DNA of 64,000 nt from Solirubrobacter sp963848475 (GTDB lineage: Bacteria; Actinomycetota; Thermoleophilia; Solirubrobacterales; Solirubrobacteraceae), in assembly GCA_963848475.1 (NCBI GenBank), contig CAWKDW010000009.1, forward strand, positions 1 through 64,000, given 5' to 3'. The stretch's first letter is position 1; every line of letters begins with the position of its first letter. The position numbers and the translations under genes were made by a program. Positions 62,354-64,000 of this stretch are shown piece after piece. The notes beneath the pieces are model-generated. The model ran no database searches and was not told the origin of the DNA. It was given only the letters and a program-made list of their open reading frames with translations.

Positions 62354-63706
62354 TCAGGCTGCTACACGAGAAGCTGGCGCACCGAGTGCGGCACGGACCG
62401 CCGCCCGCAGCGTCGGCGTCTCAGGGCCCGGGCCGAGTACGGGCGAGAGCCCGAATTTGGCGGCCTCCGCCAAGCGCCGGTCGGGATGGCCGACCGAGCG
62501 CAGCTCGCCGGTCAGCCCGACCTCCCCGAAGCACGCCAGCGGCGTCCGCTCGCCCATCGTCACGCCGCGGACCGCGCTCGCCACCGCCAGGGCGACCGCG
62601 AGATCGGCTCCCGGCTCGTCCACGCGCACCCCGCCGGCGACGTTGACGAAGACATCGGCGGCTCCCGCACCGATTCCCGCGTGGCGCGCGAGCACCGCCA
62701 GCACCAGCGCCAGCCGGTTGCGATCGATCCCGTTGCAGACGCGACGCGGCGGCACGAGCTCACTCGGCGACACGAGCGCCTGGACCTCGACCAGAAGCGG
62801 CCGCGAGCCCTCCATCGCCGCCAGCACCACGCTCCCGGGCGCGCGTGTGGCCTCGCTGACGAAGCGGGCGGAGGCATCCGCGACCTCGACGAGCCCGCTC
62901 GTGTGCATCTCGAAGACGCCGACGTCGTTGGTCGAGCCGAAGCGGTTCTTGAGCGCCCGCAGCGTGCGGTAGGTCCGCTCGCGCTCGCCCTCGAACTGCA
63001 GCACGCAGTCGACGAGGTGCTCGAGCACGCGCGGACCCGCCAGCGCGCCCTCCTTGGTCACGTGGCCCACGAGCAGCACCGCGATCCCGCGCGCCTTGGC
63101 CAGCCGCGTGATCCGGTCGGCGACCTCGCGCACCTGCCCGACGGAGCCGGCCGCGCCCGTCAGATCGCCGGCGTGCAGCGTCTGCACCGAGTCGATCACG
63201 CAGACCTCGGGCCGCTCCTGCTCCATCGTCGCCAGCACGGTGTCGAGATCGGTCTCGGCGAGCACCGGGACCTGCATCGCGGCGCCCGGCAGCCGCTCGG
63301 CGCGCAGCCGGATCTGTGCCGCCGACTCCTCGCCGGAGACGTACAGCGTCCGCCGCCCCGCACCCTCCAGGTTCCCGAGGGCCATCGACGTCAGCGTCGA
63401 CTTGCCGATCCCGGGCGAGCCGCCGATCAGCACCAGCGAGCCCGGCACGAGGCCGCCGCCGAGGATCCGGTCCAGCTCGCCGATCCCCGTCTTCAGCCGC
63501 GCGAACTTCGGCGCCTCGACCTCATGCAGACGCTGCGGCTTGACCGCCGCGACCCGCTTCGCCGGCGAGGACGCGCGCCCGCCGCCGCCCCCACGCGTCT
63601 CCTCGTTGAGCGTGTTCCACTCGCCGCAGCCCGGGCACTGGCCCATCCAGCGCGGCGTCTCGGCGGCGCAGGCGGAGCAGACGAAGGCGGTCGATGCGCG
63701 GGCCAT
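62354..63706 (-). CDS. radA: DNA repair protein RadA/Sms
   Basis: A 450-aa recombination-branch-migration ATPase. The N-terminal zinc finger uses Cys10, Cys13, Cys24 and Cys27 (CSACAAETPRWMGQCPGCGE). Walker A GSPGIGKST is at 96-104; VCVIDSVQTLHAGDL is Walker B; ALKNRFGSTNDVGVFEM is the RadA-specific KNRFG motif; the C-terminal Lon-like domain (VNVAGGVRVDEPGADLAVAL, FGEVGLTGELRSVGHPDRRL) is complete. ATG 63706 is taken because it starts at the zinc finger; the open frame above it is noise. disA lies 88 bp downstream. Confidence 0.93.
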   Translation of the reverse strand: MARASTAFVCSACAAETPRWMGQCPGCGEWNTLNEETRGGGGGRASSPAKRVAAVKPQRLHEVEAPKFARLKTGIGELDRILGGGLVPGSLVLIGGSPGIGKSTLTSMALGNLEGAGRRTLYVSGEESAAQIRLRAERLPGAAMQVPVLAETDLDTVLATMEQERPEVCVIDSVQTLHAGDLTGAAGSVGQVREVADRITRLAKARGIAVLLVGHVTKEGALAGPRVLEHLVDCVLQFEGERERTYRTLRALKNRFGSTNDVGVFEMHTSGLVEVADASARFVSEATRAPGSVVLAAMEGSRPLLVEVQALVSPSELVPPRRVCNGIDRNRLALVLAVLARHAGIGAGAADVFVNVAGGVRVDEPGADLAVALAVASAVRGVTMGERTPLACFGEVGLTGELRSVGHPDRRLAEAAKFGLSPVLGPGPETPTLRAAVRAALGAPASRVAA

Positions 63707-63815
63707 GGTCCGATGACGGTAGGCCCGCCGCCGGACGGGTTCGCCCCACCCAGCCGGGCCGAACGCTCCCTCCGTCCTCTGGAAGAAACGTGCAGTACCC
63801 CGAACCCACGCCCCC

Positions 63816-64000
63816 CTACACCGGGGCTGGGACGAGTCGCCGGGCGCGCTCGGCCAGAACGACCATCCCGAGCGCGTCCGCGACGAGGATCGCGTCGGCC
63901 AGCATCTCGGTCGCACGATCGACGTCCCCCGGCCCGCGCCGCGCGAGCAGCAACTCGGCGAAGGACACCTGGGTGCGCGCGTGCCACGGCCGCGCGCCCA
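63816..64000 (-). CDS. C-terminal end of a helical-repeat protein (partial)
   Basis: The gene runs off the right edge. The visible 61 codons read PWHARTQVSFAELLLARRGP, GDVDRATEMLADAILVADAL and GMVVLAERARRLVPAPV to a TAG at 63816. This matches the last TPR of large signalling ATPases (LuxR/adenylate-cyclase-associated or BTAD-TPR regulators), which end with ...LGM..LAERA. The gene function cannot be known from this piece. It lies 110 bp upstream of radA on the same strand. Confidence 0.55.
   Translation of the reverse strand, partial: GARPWHARTQVSFAELLLARRGPGDVDRATEMLADAILVADALGMVVLAERARRLVPAPV

Overview
The window is GC-rich DNA with long ORFs, GTG starts and 4-bp start/stop overlaps, and its gene content is actinobacterial. 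From about 6.6 kb to the right end it resembles the Thermoleophilia/Solirubrobacterales type: CarD, DisA, RadA/Sms, an actinobacterial carD-ispD-ispF-cysS-rlmB order, secreted S/T-rich proteins and heavy use of GCG/TCG codons. The first 6.4 kb looks different, with GCC/GGC/CTG preference and Streptomyces/Streptosporangia-like proteins. It could be acquired DNA or an assembly join. No search was run, so the taxon is an inference.

Layout. 1-2.8 kb: tail of a branched-chain amino-acid-type ABC importer (livH tail, livM, livG, livF). 2.9-4.1 kb: a secreted protein of unknown function. 4.64-6.44 kb: a complete ISAs1-family insertion sequence, with 18-bp terminal inverted repeats and a perfect 10-bp target duplication. 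6.6-11.1 kb: a graveyard of broken genes (RelE toxin, ERCC4 nuclease, isochorismatase, CBS, SDR, SnoaL, cupin). An intact RHH-antitoxin/MazF pair, a SnoaL-like gene and a rubredoxin-like micro-protein survive among them. 11.5-22.2 kb: secreted and cell-surface genes (formylglycine sulfatase, M14 metallocarboxypeptidase, BNR/sialidase-like protein, two small secreted proteins) plus a membrane Ser/Thr kinase overlapping a lipoprotein gene. 22.4-28.7 kb: a tightly overlapping operon of two different P-loop NTPases, a 1260-aa TPR-like protein and a small coiled-coil protein, with a DUF4031 gene upstream. It looks like a split STAND-type signalling or conflict system and is the best candidate for an undescribed system here.

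28.7-41.3 kb: a secreted protein, a lone receiver domain and a lipoprotein, then a coherent nucleoside uptake and salvage regulon. It holds a BMP-type lipoprotein, one ATPase and two permeases, adenosine deaminase, thymidine phosphorylase, deoxyribose-phosphate aldolase, purine nucleoside phosphorylase and a CYTH-cytidine deaminase fusion, with divergent uracil phosphoribosyltransferase. 41.3-47 kb: zinc ribbon, FKBP lipoprotein, TetR regulator, DUF2339 membrane protein, LOG-family protein and a SigH-like sigma factor.

47-64 kb, all on the minus strand: rlmB with a long RGG/SYGG-rich N-terminal extension, cysS, ispF, a PHP phosphatase, ispD, carD, disA and radA. A six-gene SWIM-GNAT-DUF5691-MoxR-DUF5682-VWA block sits between ispF and cysS and interrupts this housekeeping order.

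Many otherwise well-conserved genes carry one or more frameshifts (sulfatase, carboxypeptidase, nucleoside-transporter ATPase, CYTH-Cdd, rlmB, VWA, DUF5691, GNAT). Because they include housekeeping genes, sequence error is at least as likely as true inactivation outside the 6.6-11.1 kb graveyard.
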